From Azolla pinnata (Eukaryota; Streptophyta; Polypodiopsida; Salviniales; Salviniaceae), in assembly GCA_037176905.1 (NCBI GenBank), contig JBBBWG010022223.1, forward strand, positions 1-64,000: 64,000 nucleotides of DNA, written 5' to 3'. The notes below the pieces were generated by a model. That model was given only the letters and a program-made list of their open reading frames with translations. It searched no databases and was not told the DNA's origin. Shown piece after piece: positions 22,655 through 35,494 of the stretch (its first letter is position 1; each line of letters opens with the position of its first letter). A program made the translations under genes and the position numbers.

Positions 22655-25600
22655 ATGGCTATGGCGAGAGCCTGCTCAGAGGTCCTCCTCTTCGATTCCC
22701 ACTGCCATCTCCAAGACCCTCGCATCCTCTCAACATCTCTCCCCCTCATCCTCCGGTCCACCTCCGAAGCTGGGGTCAAATGGCTCTCTGTCAACGGAAC
22801 TAGCGAGGTAAGGATCCGGGAACGCTTCTTTGAGAAGAAGGGATCGAATAAAACCCGGAACCCTAAAATGTTTCGTGTTTTGTCTCCCACCCCAACAGCA
22901 TTCATCCCCGTCTCTTATTTTTGGTCCAGTCTTTCAGAACAGCAGCGTTTCTTTTGCATTTGGTTATGCTTTCGATACGATCTGCATATAACCCAAGATT
23001 ACTTTTTTGGTTCACATTCTGAAGCTCAATATGGCCTTTTGTTCCCCCCCTTTGTCCGTAAAGTTAAGATTTTGCGTAGAAAATTTTCGTTGTAAACTGA
23101 GTTGTAGCAAAGAAGATCAGGTAATTACTCGTTTCTGCTAACTTCAAACGGGAAGGAATAACGCGGGAGACTGTGACCTGGTGTATTCGGGGCCATAACA
23201 ATATTCTCACGTTTGGGAAAGTTTTATTGAAGGAGCAGAGAATTATGGAATAAATAAGAACATTAAGTAAGCAAGCTTTGAACCCGAAACCTATCTGCTT
23301 ACATTTGGATATAAAATTTGTATAAGGAACAGAGTATAGAGAAAAACAAAAGAGCATTAGGAATGGTAGTGTTGAACCAAAAACCTGTTTTCCGGCATTT
23401 AGATAAAATTTAATGAGGGAATTGCGAATCCAGAAAAACAGGGGGATCATTTGGAATGGATGCTTTGAACCTAAAACCTTTTGGCTTACATTTGGATAAG
23501 ATTTTTAAAAAGGAACAGATTGTTAGCAAAAACAGAGGAACATTAGGAAATGGTTCTGTGCGGAAAAGGATTACTATAGAGACCATCTTTATTTTGTCCT
23601 CACAGTTCAATCCTATCCGATCACAAGGCATGGCATTTTTAAAACTCGTTGCATCAGGAGTGACTGTTTGCTTCGTGTCTTGGTGTGCATTTCTCTATGT
23701 TACCATATAATCACATGGTGAATTAACTCGATGAACTCAATCATGCAAGGATATAATGTAGCTCTCTTGGATCCAGCAGCAGCCACAGTGGGTATATGAT
23801 TGATTGGTAGCATCATGATGTGAATGTATCTGCATCTAGGTGCGTTCTAAACTTAGTTTTAAATTCAAAAGTTATTATGAAAGATGAATTGACGTCCTTG
23901 AAATCGAAGAGTTCATACATTTGGATGATTGAATGGTATTCAAAAGTGAATTAATGTAAAATAATAAGCTAATGACACATGAAACCGAGGATTTCTATGT
24001 TCCCTTCAAAATTCACTTTTGCTTTGTTTGTTTGGGTTGAGCATTAGAGCAATGGGCGGAGTCTTATTGGTTTTAGAATTTCCATGTCTAGGAAGATTGG
24101 GATAAAGTGAAGAAGCTAGGACTGGAGTATAAAGAAATCATCCCGTGCTTTGGACTCCATCCATGGTGATTATTTTCTCATTCATGTTGTACTATGAAAT
24201 ACTTATTGGACATGATTGCAGGTGACATGTTCATAGTTCCTGCAAAAATTTTCTTGGGCTCTATCTATAAACACTTAATTCATGAACAACGTTAAAATTT
24301 TAGACTGAATTGCAACTGATATATGGCCCAAGATTACGATGGTTTGGTATATAGAGTTTTGTCAATGCATGTGCCACCTTACCCCCAATTATTGTAAATA
24401 TCTTTAATAGAGCTATTTATGAAGGGACCCATGAGACCCAGCTGGACAGAGAAGGGACCCGTGATACCCAACAATTGTAGGACTATCATGGTTTGATCCT
24501 TGAATCAATTTCGAATGTATGGGCCGAGAGAACGGTTGCTGCTCAGCTGTAGAAGTAGGTTTTGGAAAGGGTTCACAACTTGGATAACCCTCTGACCCCT
24601 TCTTGAGGAGGGAAGAAACCATAAAAGGAGAATCTGTTGCTGTTTCTGTTGATTTTTGGAAAGCCTTTTTCATTGTATCATAGTGGGGAATTTATGCACT
24701 ACATGAAACTAGGAAGAGTTTGCACTCCACTAGGCTGCCGAAGACAATGGCTAGCATGATTGCAGTAAAAGAAGCTTGGCCACTATCACCCACACTCTTC
24801 AGCCTTTTGCACGGATGAGATATCTAACTCATGGCGAGATAGGGGGGGCTTAAGAACTTGGTTAGCAGGGACAGTCATATCGATTCTATATGTGCTGACG
24901 ATATTGTATTGGTCTTGACCCCTTGGAGGATACCTAAGTGCACAACATTCATTTTTAAAAGACAAAGATTTGTCGGTCAACCTTGATGGTATTTAACACC
25001 AGTCAAACATGGGTAAGGAGATTAGATCCCTGAGAGATGAAAAGGTGACATATACATGATCATACACATACATAGGAGTCACGTTCACAGGGCGTAGTGT
25101 CTCCTAACAGGAGTGCGATTGTCCTGTTGATATGCACCCCTTCTTAGCGCTCTTGGAAGATAATGGGCAAATATCTAGTTTCAAAGACCCGGGGACTAAA
25201 CTGTGGCTGTTTAATGTGTTGGTAACGCAAACCATCGATATGTTATAGAAATTTTGGGACCGGGATTTTGTATGGCATGCAACTAGTTAGATTTAGAGAG
25301 AGCTTAGCCTTGCTGATTGTTCCTATGACAAGGAGCAACACATTGGTGCTCCATGGGCAGAGGGCAGGTCTGACCGCTCTAATGACTGATTGGCATCTAA
25401 CATATGTGGTAACTCCATAAGCAAAGGTACAATTGGGTATCATTTACATAATCAGAAAAGGTTGTTGAACATAGAGATACTTATTGTTGTTATGCTAAAA
25501 TGCAAGAATGTTAGAGTCACATGGAGTGAGTATAAATGCCCTACCTCCCTTACAATATAGCTGTGTCCACTCACAATTAAATATGATCAAAAGTGGAAAA

Positions 25601-28474
25601 GAATTGGGTGATCTGAGCTGATATTTCTAGATTAAATAAATGAGAGAACATGAGTCAGCGCCCATCTTTTGGGTGGAAGATGGTCCATTATAAGGCCCTC
25701 GTCCTATGCATGTCACAGGATGGATTTGCTATCAGAAGGTTCATCGATACACATTTATCTCATACCCTCTGCACTGTGATGGGGCTGCTCAAGAACTCTT
25801 CATATCAATTTCAAATAGAGAATGGCAGATATGCACACAAGATTATGTAACACCTTTTCTGCCAATGTATTGTATTTTATGAAATAAGAGGGTGATATCA
25901 CAGCTTCTGAACTGCTATAAAAATGCATGTTGACACTTGTACACAATATGTGTCTGACTCTTTGTTTGTCACAGTGATGAACACAGTGTTCAAGCATGCA
26001 ATGGAGTTTCATGCCATTGAGGTGGTGATTGTGCTCCTGCTGAGAAAGAAAACTCCAGTCAATAACATCAGGGGTTGCCATAGATTGATAGTATTGCGAT
26101 CTTGGGAGATCAAATATACCTATGATACCAAGGAAATATAACATTTTCACGTAATACTGGTGAAAGTGAGTAGCAAGTCCTAATGTTCAAGAACCATACT
26201 AATAAATGTCATAATGAGTGAAATTCATACAATGATTGGTTGGATTGGAGGTGTGCTGAAAGCATAGCTGAATGCAGTTAAAATTGTAAATTTTATCCAT
26301 GTATGATACTTGGCCCTTGCACATAGTTTGATCAAATTATGCATAAATTATTAGTATCTTATCTGTGCCCCAATGTCTTGTTGTGGTGATGAATAGAATG
26401 GTTTTTAATGTATATCATTATGTATGGGTAGAAGGGAAGGGATAAGGATTGCCTTGCCCATAAGTTTTTTCACATTCTGATAATTCAAAATTGTTTTTTT
26501 TGTGAAAGATAGTGCTGTGTTTATTTCAGGTATGTTGAAACTCGTTCCAAAAATTGGTTTGGAAGATTGCGGTCAATGTTTGATGTTGTGCCTGGTGCTG
26601 CCATTGGCGAGGTGAGCACACATGAATGCATCATGATATTTTTAATCTTTTATATAAAAACCTGTTCAGTAGGTGGTGCATTATTAAGCATACATGTGGC
26701 AAGGGGAAGTGAAATGGTGCGTTGGCCATAGAAGTAGGATATTACTTCAGCTCTCGCTTACTTGTAATGGTTGGTGAATTGTATGAAGATAAGAGGCATT
26801 ATTCAACGTCATCTTTGTATCTCGGACCTATAATATGGAGTTTGCATAAAAGTGTATATGGATCAATCTGACACTTAAGATTTCTTTGTTTTTTTGCTTG
26901 ACTTTTCAGGCTGGTTTGGATAAGGGTTCACGTGGGCGACAAATTGACATGGAAGTCCAGGTTCTACTTTGAAATAATGACTTTCTGAAACATTTCCCTT
27001 CTTTTGTCAAGTGCAACATTCACATTTCAGTTTAATATTCTTGTCTTTGCACACACATGAGCATATCAAAATTTTATTCAGGGAAATCATGTATGTCCAG
27101 ATTGATGTCCTCAAGCAACAACTATTGCTCGCAAAAGAGCTAGAACGTCCCATAGCACTTCATTGTGTGCGAGCTTTTGGTGAGCTCCTCGAGGTTCTCA
27201 AGTAAGTACCAAACAACAATTTTCTCACAATATGGGGGAAAAGAAAAAACATGCGGAAAGCAAGCTTGTTGAATATATAACATATGATGAAAAGTATCAG
27301 TATATGCGGCCAATATTATGATTGGAACAGCATTAAAAAGAAAAACGGCTAATGATCGTCCAGCTTTTGAGCCACATGTTTCCTGATAGGTTCTCAGAAA
27401 GGATTAGATAGTAGGGGTTAAAAAGAACAACAGGGGAGCAATCATCCAGCATTTGTTCCTTATGTGTACTGTTAGAACCCTCTGAAAGGATGTAAGATAC
27501 TGGGGGATAGATAAAAGAAGAAAAGCTCTTGTTGAGAAGCTTGACATAATGTTATTTTCTCTAATGTGTGGACCCCAAACACTTGGACAGGGAGATGGGG
27601 CCATTCCCAGCAGGTGTGATATTACATTCTTATCTCGGTTCAGCTGAGATGGTACAGCCTTTTGCAAAGTGCGGTGCTTTCTTCTCCTTCTCTGGATTTA
27701 TAACTTCACTAAGCAAGAAAAAAGCTTCAAAGATGTTGCGCGAGGTGATTGATCAATAATACAGTACATGAAATTGCCTCTTTTTTCCAGTTTTCTAATT
27801 TTTTGTTTTTGTCCTTGTAAATAGCTACAACTACATTTTTTTCCAGTTTTTGCTTCTTTTTCTTGCTTTCTTCAATAGCTAAAATATCTCTTTTCCCCCT
27901 CACATGTCTCCTTCATTTTTTCCTTTCTAATAATTTTGATTTGGGGTGGTGTTTTGCCAGATTCCCTTTGATAGGATCTTGCTTGAGACTGATGCTCCCG
28001 ATGCTCTTCCTAAGGTCGAAGAGCCTTCATCTTTATTGTGGGTCCCTGGGGATCCTGAAGCACCTCAAAATAGTGATGATAGCGTGAAGGAAAATTTTCC
28101 AACCCAGGCATTAAATCATCCAGCCAACATCAAATGTGTAAGTTGTCTCCCCTAAAATAATGAATGATACTAAAGAAAGATTTTCCAAACCCAAGCATCC
28201 AATCATCCAGCCTGCATCACTTCTGCAACATTTTTGGAAATTCCAACTTAATGCACTCATCGGATATGCGTAGGTTATGAAGGTTTTATTGAACTTTTTT
28301 TCTTGCTTTCCTGCATGTTGTTCCTAACTGTTGAATTGCGGATTGTGTAAACAATAATAGGTACTGAACTATATTTCATCGATGTTGGGGTTAGCAGAAA
28401 AGGATGTGGCATCGGCGGCATATCAGAACTCTCTACGTCTCTTCTCTTATAATGGTTCGAAGGTCCTAAGTTGA
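22655..28474 (+). CDS. TatD-family DNase
   Basis: Metal-dependent TatD nuclease, a family acting as 3'-5' exonuclease/endonuclease in DNA repair and in cell-death DNA breakdown. Eight exons: 22655-22807, 24092-24165, 26530-26611, 26910-26960, 27101-27201, 27591-27744, 27961-28137 and 28361-28474. Phases close to 301 codons plus stop. The ATG at 22655 gives MAMARACSEVLLFDSHCHLQ, with the H-x-H metal pair at residues 16 and 18. Later metal ligands follow in family order: Glu in AAIGEAGLDKG (about residue 103), His in IALHCVRAFGE, His in VILHSYLGSAE and Asp in LLETDAPDAL. TIM-barrel length fits plant TatD proteins. Exon 7 has a longer acidic/proline insert after TDAPDAL than bacterial TatD. Intron 2 (24166-26529) carries a LINE relic. 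Confidence 0.93.
24410..25570 (+). mobile_element. LINE (non-LTR retrotransposon) relic in TatD intron 2
   Basis: Broken plus-strand reverse transcriptase fragments in the same orientation as the host gene. At about 24550-24660 one frame reads FWKGFTTW, then LLEEGRNHKRRICCCF, matching the 'GF..G.ST...I...LIEEGR...RIYCCFVDF.KAFD' stretch of plant LINE polymerases, with in-frame stops. At 24891-24914 it reads CADDIVLV, the catalytic ADD box. DLSVNLDG, SYTYIGVTFTG and TKLWLFNVLVTQT then follow in the order seen downstream of the ADD box in LINE ORF2 proteins. Part between palm motif A and the ADD box is missing. It is long dead, with many stops and frame changes. No poly(A) tail or target duplication was located, so the ends are approximate. 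Confidence 0.72.
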
Positions 28475-29556
28475 TTGGTGGAAGGCTCGATGTAAAGAAT
28501 CAATGCCTTTTTGTTGGATACTTGTGATGATATATAGGCCTCGTTTTAAAGAGTATATTTTCTCTTTTTTCATAGGCTATGGAAGGTCAAATCTTCAATG
28601 CCTATCGTTGTACATGTTTGTAATTTAGGAAAGCAAGGATATGACACTTGAAATTCGTTTTCGAGTCAGTTATGGGGTTAAGGAAGGAGAACATTGCTTT
28701 ATAGTTGATTGCATGTGATTTGTACAGAATAATATCTGAATTGAGATGCTACAATTCGATTTTCATAAATGTGTAGGAGCCCTCTAAGGCCCGAATTATG
28801 TAAAAGGAGATCCCAATTTATTCTGAGCATCAAATACGGTGTTTTAAACCCTCGTATCAATGTCTAAATCTATATGTGGAACAGTTTGGAATCGCTGTTC
28901 TAAATTTACATACCTTCGAAAGGTACTTTACATGTAAAATATATGTTTCAATAGCTATAAATGACACATTTTTTACCTGAGGATTATAATTGCTTTTGTT
29001 CGAAGTTGCAATTAGACACATTAGGTGTCAATTATTATTATTATTCTTGTTCCCCAAATGAAATTGGTCAGCAAAATGTTTTTTTTTTCCCTTGTACTTC
29101 CTTGCAGGTAATCCGGCTTTTTGAATTCGTGCATTCGTTGACAGTTCAATGTAGTTCCAAACATTGGATTGGTTCTTACACTACCAACTGACTCTAGACA
29201 TTCTTTTCGACTTGCCTCGATGGGGAGATTTCAGAGAATCAGTATTGGCTAGATGATACCACCATCAAAGTACCTCTTTTGGATGATACCACCATCAAAG
29301 TACCTCTTTTGGAAGCTGAAGCAATCGCACAACAATTGACAGTTTTCGCTCCGAATCAATGCGCTCCTGTCCTTGGGACTGCTTGCGATGGCATTAGGGT
29401 TTCGAGCCGGGGGTCCAAAGTCTAGGGTTCAAGTCTTTCAACCCTAATTAACTAACCTAACTGCCATTTCGGATTTGGAGCTTGGGGCAAAAAAGAATCT
29501 TGTGTTTGTTCTGTTCTAGGGCCTCTGGATATGTCTTCCATGGACTCATAGCTCGC
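28475..29556. other. Intergenic between TatD and the PPR gene
   Basis: TatD 3' flank and PPR 5' flank. A 30-bp segment 'gatgataccaccatcaaag...' is repeated exactly twice in tandem (about 29249-29310). The sequence just upstream of the PPR start stays open in frame for 25 codons before the first ATG at 29557, but from a TTG and not an ATG. Confidence 0.45.
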
Positions 29557-32500
29557 ATGAGATCCATCTCCTTGGTCCAAAGACCCATCCGGCCTGTGCA
29601 TATCCTTCCAGCTCCCAAATGGCTATGGCGGCTTGCATCTCCGACCAGTTCATCCTGCATCGGCATGGTGCAAACTCGAAGCAAATCCAGTGTAAGTTCC
29701 GATGCCCTTACTCTTGCCATACAGAGCACATCGAGCTCCTCCCAGGTAAGGCACATCCATGCCCATATCATAAAACATAATCTGGACCGCCTCACGTATC
29801 TATGTAATCATCTCATTCGGGCATACGACACATGCGGGAGCATCGCGGAGGCTCGGTGTGTGTTCGATCTGGCACCTCATAAGAACCTGATCACATGGAA
29901 CATCATAATCACAGCATGTGCCCGGCATTGGGCTGGTCATGGTGCCATGAAGATCTTTTCCTCAATGATGAGGATGGATGATCGTGATGCCACTTTCTGG
30001 CCCAATGATGTCACCGTTATCTCTGCTTTGCATGCTTGCACATCATCACTGCTCCGGGATGATATCAAACTGCTTCATGCATATGTGGTCGATGCTGCTA
30101 TGACATCGAGGAATCTCAGCAATGCTCTGTTTAGCTCATATGCGAAATCTGGGAGCCAATGTGATGCTTTACATGTGTTTGCAATGATGCATTCTCGGGA
30201 TGAGGTCTCTTGGAATGCTGCGATTTCAATGTATGCGAAAGAGAATGGATGTGAGATGGCTCTTCGATATTTCAAACGAATGGTTTTAGAAGGTGGGCAT
30301 CCTGGTAAAGCTACTTATATGACAATACTGAACATGTGCAGTAATGGATCAGTTGTACCCTTGCAAGATGGGAAAACTATCCACGTGGGATACTTACACA
30401 GTGAGTTCGATTCTGACATTGTTCTCGGGACATCCCTCCTTAATATGTACCGGAAATATGGCAGTGTGAACGATGCGCGACAAGTCTTCGATCATTTGCC
30501 ACAAAGGAACTTGATCTCATGGAATGTCATTATCACGACTTATGCTGAAAGCGATCAGGGAGAAGAAGCTCGGCAATTGTTCGAAAAGATGGTCATGGAA
30601 GCTATTGTTCCAGACCGGATCACATTTGTAAGCATTCTTTCTACTTGTTGTAGTCCTACTGACTTAGCAAATGGCGGTTCAATTTATCATAGAATTATCT
30701 GCAACAACATGGAGTCAGATGTTTTGATTGTGAGCGCTCTTGTCACCATGTATGGCAAATGTGGTGGTCTTTCTGAGGCAAGAAAAACATTTTGTGATCT
30801 TAAGGAAGATAACTTGGTGGTTTGGAATTCAGCGATCACTGTATATGCCCAAAATGATAATGTGTACGAAGCTATTAGATTGTTTGAACAAATGCAGTTG
30901 AAAGGAATAACTCCAGATAGAGTGACACTAATAAGCGTGATCCGTGCATGTTCCAGGCCTTCAATTTTACACATCGGTAGGCAGGTTCATGTTTCCGTTT
31001 TATGCACTAGTTTTAGGGAGAATACTATTGTTGGGAATGCCCTTGTGACAATGTACGGTAAATGTAAGAATTTGTCGCTTGCACGAAAAACGTTCGACGT
31101 TCTTTGTTTGCGTGATATTATCTCATGGAATACATTGATATCTGGGTACGCACAACAGGGGAATGTGAACGAGATCTTAAATATCTTTGCTGAAATGCAA
31201 AAGAGCAATGTGAAGCCAAACAAAATATCATTTTTATCAGCTTTAGATTCATGTGATTGTTCTGCTGCATTGTCAGGGGGTCTGAAAATTCATCATCACA
31301 TTGTTGATTCAGGGTTTGAGACAGATTGCATGATACAGACAGGACTTGTAACCATGTATGGTAAGTGTTATAATCTTGCAGATGCTCAAAACATGTTCAA
31401 TAAATCAGTCAAACGGGATGTGGTCTCATGGAGTGCGATGATTGCAATGTATGGTCAGCAAGGGCTGGGGAATGAAGCATTTCGGCTTTTCAAGAAAATG
31501 GTTTGTGAAGGTTGGATGCCGAACAAGGTAACATACATAAGCATCTTAGATGCATGTGCCAATATTGCGGCCTTACCGGAAGGTAAATTGGTCCATGCTT
31601 GTTTTATGGAAAGCGACACAGAGCTTGACATAGCTGTAGGAAATGCTTTTATCAGCATGTATGGCAAATGTGGAAGCCTAGAAAATGCAAGGAACATCTT
31701 TACGAGCATGGTGAGGAAAGATGTTATCACATGGAGTGCATTGATCGCAGTCCATGCTCAGCATGGGCAGGGGAAAGAAGCGATTCGAATTTTCAGGGAA
31801 ATGAAAAAGGGTGTGGTTCGTCCTGATGGTATCACTTATGTTAGTGTCCTTTCAGCATGTAGTCATGCTGGCCTCATCGAGTTGGGGCGTTCATACTTTG
31901 ATTCTATGAGAAAAGATCATGGGATAGTTCCAAATGAAGATCATTACTTGTGCATGATAGATCTTTTTGGTCGAGTAGGGCGGATAGCAGAAGCTGAGGA
32001 ATACTTGAAGAAAATCCCAGGAAATCCAGGAATAGTAGCATGGATGACCCTCCTTAGTGCATGTAGGATCCACAACAATCTTTTGAAAGGACAACATGCT
32101 GCCGAACATGTGCTTGAACTGGACCCTCAAAATGATGCTGTCTATGTCATGCTTTCCAATATTTACTCAGCACTTGGAAAGTGGGAAGATGCTTCAAGAA
32201 TAAGAAATGCAATGGCAGAGAGAGGAGTCAAGAAGCTACATGGATCAAGCTCAATCATGCTGGATGGTAGAGTCCATGAGTTCTCAGCAGGTGATTCTTC
32301 ACACCCACAGATCGCAGAAATACGTGTGGTGCTGGAGAGGATGACCATGGAGATGAAGCTTATGGGGTATGTTCCAGATACAAAGCTTGTGCTCCACAAT
32401 GTAGAAGAAGAGGAGAAGGAAAGGTTACTTTGTTATCATAGCGAAAGGCTAGCAATCGTATGTGGATTGGTAAATACGCCATGTGATGCGCCTTTACATG

Positions 32501-32646
32501 TGATAAAAAATTTAAGGGTTTGTGGAGATTGCCATACTGCCACGAAATACATGTCGAAAATGAGCGGACGAGTCATCATCGTGAGGGATGCAAATAGGTT
32601 TCATCACTTCGAGAATGGTATTTGCTCATGTGGAGATTACTGGTAA
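29557..32646 (+). CDS. DYW-type PLS pentatricopeptide repeat protein, probable organellar RNA editing factor
   Basis: Single-exon gene of 1029 codons. The first in-frame ATG is at 29557 and gives an Arg/Ser-rich, acid-free N-terminus (MRSISLVQRPIRPVHILPAP) fitting a mitochondrial or plastid transit peptide. PLS-type PPR repeats fill most of the protein, recognised by recurring 'MYGKCG', 'DVVSWSAMIAMYGQQG' and 'VSVLSACSHAG' patterns. The E region follows, with GRVHEFSAGDSSHP. The C-terminal DYW cytidine deaminase domain has the zinc/catalytic signature YHSERLA (H-x-E) and CGDCH (C-x2-C) and ends exactly in Asp-Tyr-Trp. The PG-box segment reads KKLHGSSSIML, lacking the usual Pro. Members specify C-to-U editing sites; the target cannot be read from the sequence alone with certainty. 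No intron, as usual for the family. Confidence 0.95.
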   Translation: MRSISLVQRPIRPVHILPAPKWLWRLASPTSSSCIGMVQTRSKSSVSSDALTLAIQSTSSSSQVRHIHAHIIKHNLDRLTYLCNHLIRAYDTCGSIAEARCVFDLAPHKNLITWNIIITACARHWAGHGAMKIFSSMMRMDDRDATFWPNDVTVISALHACTSSLLRDDIKLLHAYVVDAAMTSRNLSNALFSSYAKSGSQCDALHVFAMMHSRDEVSWNAAISMYAKENGCEMALRYFKRMVLEGGHPGKATYMTILNMCSNGSVVPLQDGKTIHVGYLHSEFDSDIVLGTSLLNMYRKYGSVNDARQVFDHLPQRNLISWNVIITTYAESDQGEEARQLFEKMVMEAIVPDRITFVSILSTCCSPTDLANGGSIYHRIICNNMESDVLIVSALVTMYGKCGGLSEARKTFCDLKEDNLVVWNSAITVYAQNDNVYEAIRLFEQMQLKGITPDRVTLISVIRACSRPSILHIGRQVHVSVLCTSFRENTIVGNALVTMYGKCKNLSLARKTFDVLCLRDIISWNTLISGYAQQGNVNEILNIFAEMQKSNVKPNKISFLSALDSCDCSAALSGGLKIHHHIVDSGFETDCMIQTGLVTMYGKCYNLADAQNMFNKSVKRDVVSWSAMIAMYGQQGLGNEAFRLFKKMVCEGWMPNKVTYISILDACANIAALPEGKLVHACFMESDTELDIAVGNAFISMYGKCGSLENARNIFTSMVRKDVITWSALIAVHAQHGQGKEAIRIFREMKKGVVRPDGITYVSVLSACSHAGLIELGRSYFDSMRKDHGIVPNEDHYLCMIDLFGRVGRIAEAEEYLKKIPGNPGIVAWMTLLSACRIHNNLLKGQHAAEHVLELDPQNDAVYVMLSNIYSALGKWEDASRIRNAMAERGVKKLHGSSSIMLDGRVHEFSAGDSSHPQIAEIRVVLERMTMEMKLMGYVPDTKLVLHNVEEEEKERLLCYHSERLAIVCGLVNTPCDAPLHVIKNLRVCGDCHTATKYMSKMSGRVIIVRDANRFHHFENGICSCGDYW

Positions 32647-35494
32647 GGTATCAATATCTCATCAGGTTTGGCATTGAAGAGCCTGGTTTTCTCATGGTGT
32701 GAAAGCTGGACAAGCACAAGCACAACTCTTGAAAACATTACCAGCATATGACCCATAAGAAGATGTGCAATGATGTGAGCTGATTCATTTTCACTAACTG
32801 TTAAGTAAATTTGTGGATTGGTGGTCATCTCAATGATATTTTTTGGTTTGGCAGGATGAGCTTTTGGCATGGGGGGGATGTAAGGACTTAAAGTTGAAGA
32901 AATAAAGTTTCTGGTAAGCAGCTTCTCATATGTTTGACTTTGTGTTGATTGATTATATGGTATAGCTTCCAGATCTCACACAGACGGTGCAAAGATGGGG
33001 TGCTGGTGTGAGCACAAGTAATACCAATGTGTACGATTAACGCTACGCTGCTCTTCATCTACAGGATTACAGTTTGTGCCCTCATTTACATCATCGAGTG
33101 GAGACTTGATGAACGAATGACGGAAGAAAATGCAAGATAGGGGTATAAATTTCAGAGAAGGGAATTTACGAAGAGAGGACCTGCCTTGCTTACATGCTAG
33201 CAATGAGCAAATACCTGTCAAGTGTATCCTTGAGTTTTATCGAATCCAATATGTTAAATGGATTGCAATCAGAAAACTGTCACCCATTCAATCTGTGTAT
33301 ACATCACAGTTATGAAAGTTTTTTTCCTAAACATGAAACAATCCAAATCTATCTTCTTTTGTGAACATACCTGACAAGTGAGAGCTTTGGGATGAAGGCT
33401 ACGCTTGTAATAAGCTTGCCTGCAGCTATTGTTTCTTCTGGTGTATTTCTTTGCAACAAAAGAGTATCTGAGATGGATGTTATCAGGTGATTCTGGTAAG
33501 TTGGCACCTTGAAAGTTACAATTAGAGAGATGAAACATCACATACCATCAACTTGTATCACACTTTTCCTGAGTCGAACTCTAAGCCGTTTTGTTAGCAG
33601 CGTGCACACAGCTTTCTCAGCCCTTGGAAATTGCACTTGTTTAAGGCATTATTTGCTTAATTGTGTGGGTCATAGGGCAAACTAAAAAGGGTATGATGAT
33701 GTATAGAAGACAAACAGTGAATGGTCTACATCAATGGGCTTCAGTGATTCAAATAGCTTTACAAAGATGAGCATAAGATGGTTATTTTGATTTGTAATCC
33801 CTTTCTTGAAATGCATGCGAAATGATAATTGTGATGCTATGCCAAAGCATAAATGAAGATTACTATTGTTTCTTTAGTACCCTTGGGTTTAGGGCATAAT
33901 AAGATGTGTGATCTATAAACGAACAGTAAACGTTCTGATGCTGCTAGGGGAGAATCTCCACAGCCGTTCTTCGTTCTTTCTTTCTGTATCAATGATTTCT
34001 TCGGATGATTTTAGATGAGAAAACACTACATAAAGATGGGCATCAGATGATTGGGAACGTATCTCTTGGAATGCACGAGAAATGCGAGGGGCAGTACAAT
34101 CACAATCCTCTCATTTTTAACGCTGAAATACAAGAATACAAAGAAAGAGAGCACAAAGCACCATGAGCTGTGAGCAATACTTTAATTGCACGCGACCAGA
34201 TGTACAAATTCTTTGACACATGTCCAGCATTGAATTTGTGCATGGGTCGGAGATCATCTTGTAGAAACTTGAACTCGATAGGTCACCGGCAATCAATCGG
34301 ACCTTGTGTATTTTGCCTCTTTTGGAGATCTGTATGTAGAAACTTTAACTCGATGGATCACCGACAATCAATCAGACCTTGTATGTTTTGCCTCTTTACT
34401 CAGAATGAATGATAGAACCTTAATTATGTGAGTATTCATTCCTCTTGAGCTACCTTCGTGCACACCATGGCTCTTTTCTTTCTTTACCTTCAGGTGTAGA
34501 ATACAGGGGAATAAGCGCAACTAGTAATGAAGCCTTTTGCATGTGTACCGCTTTGACATTCAAAAACATTTGAGCGACTTCCTTTTCTCCAATGCCAAAT
34601 ATATTTAAGCAAACAACAAAGCAGACAAAAAGAAGTTGCATGGATCTTTCCCCACGCAAGAAAAGAAAGTAAATTTAACTCAAAAACACAAATGTTGGAA
34701 AATTTGCTTGTAGTTTCTTTTTTTTTCCTTCTCCCCTAGTACAGAATAAAGATTAATTACAATCATGTTTCCAGTGTGACAAATTCATGCCTTCTTCAAT
34801 CCTTTTCAGATTCTGCTTCTTCTCTCCTATTTCTGTGCAGGGAGGGGGAAGGAGGTGAAAAGCCAAATGAAAAGGGAAAAAAAAAAGAAAAGGAACAAAA
34901 CAATAAAAACGTTGCCCTAAGAATGCCTCGACAGAAAATTTTCCAGACCACTTTGTTTCTTGGAAGGGTCCAGAGAGTTTTCGGTAAGATTCGCAATGGA
35001 AAAGAGATCATGGAACACTAGAATTTGTGCAAAAGCAAGAGGGGGGGGGAAAAAAAGGAAAAAATTGTGTATGTGTGAAAACATGGATTTGGGCGAGACA
35101 CCCAAATTGGGAGGAAAAAACGAAAAAAAAAAACACTTCCTTTTGTCCCTTTTTTTCTCTTCTCCTGTTCTGTGTATGTGTTGTTTATCCTCTTTTATGG
35201 TGGTTATTTGTTTTTTTTTTGGTTTGATGGGAAGGTGTTTTAAGGGGGGGGGAGTAAAAAAGAGGAGCAGAATAGGTAAGGAGTTGAAAAAGGGATCAAA
35301 ACAGTAATTAACTCTCTCTTTCTCTCTCTCTCTCGGTTGACACCCACTTTGTATGATGATGATGTTGATGATGATGATGGCGGTGATGTTGATGCTGATG
35401 ATGCTGATGCTGATGCTGATAACAGCGAAGTTTGGAGTGGGTTTTTGGCTGTTGTTTTTTCTCTCCTCTTTTTTCCCCTGGCAAAAACACAGTT
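32647..35494. other. Convergent spacer between the PPR and CCCH genes
   Basis: Contains the 3' flanks of both converging genes. No gene is recognisable. A tandem duplication of about 75 bp with 'gtagaaact.gaactcgat...tcaccg.caatcaatc' lies at about 34261-34400. G and A homopolymer runs are frequent at 34700-35300 (for example about 35040-35049 and 35244-35252), with a CT run at 35311-35335. Short frames on both strands here are low-complexity. Confidence 0.5.
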
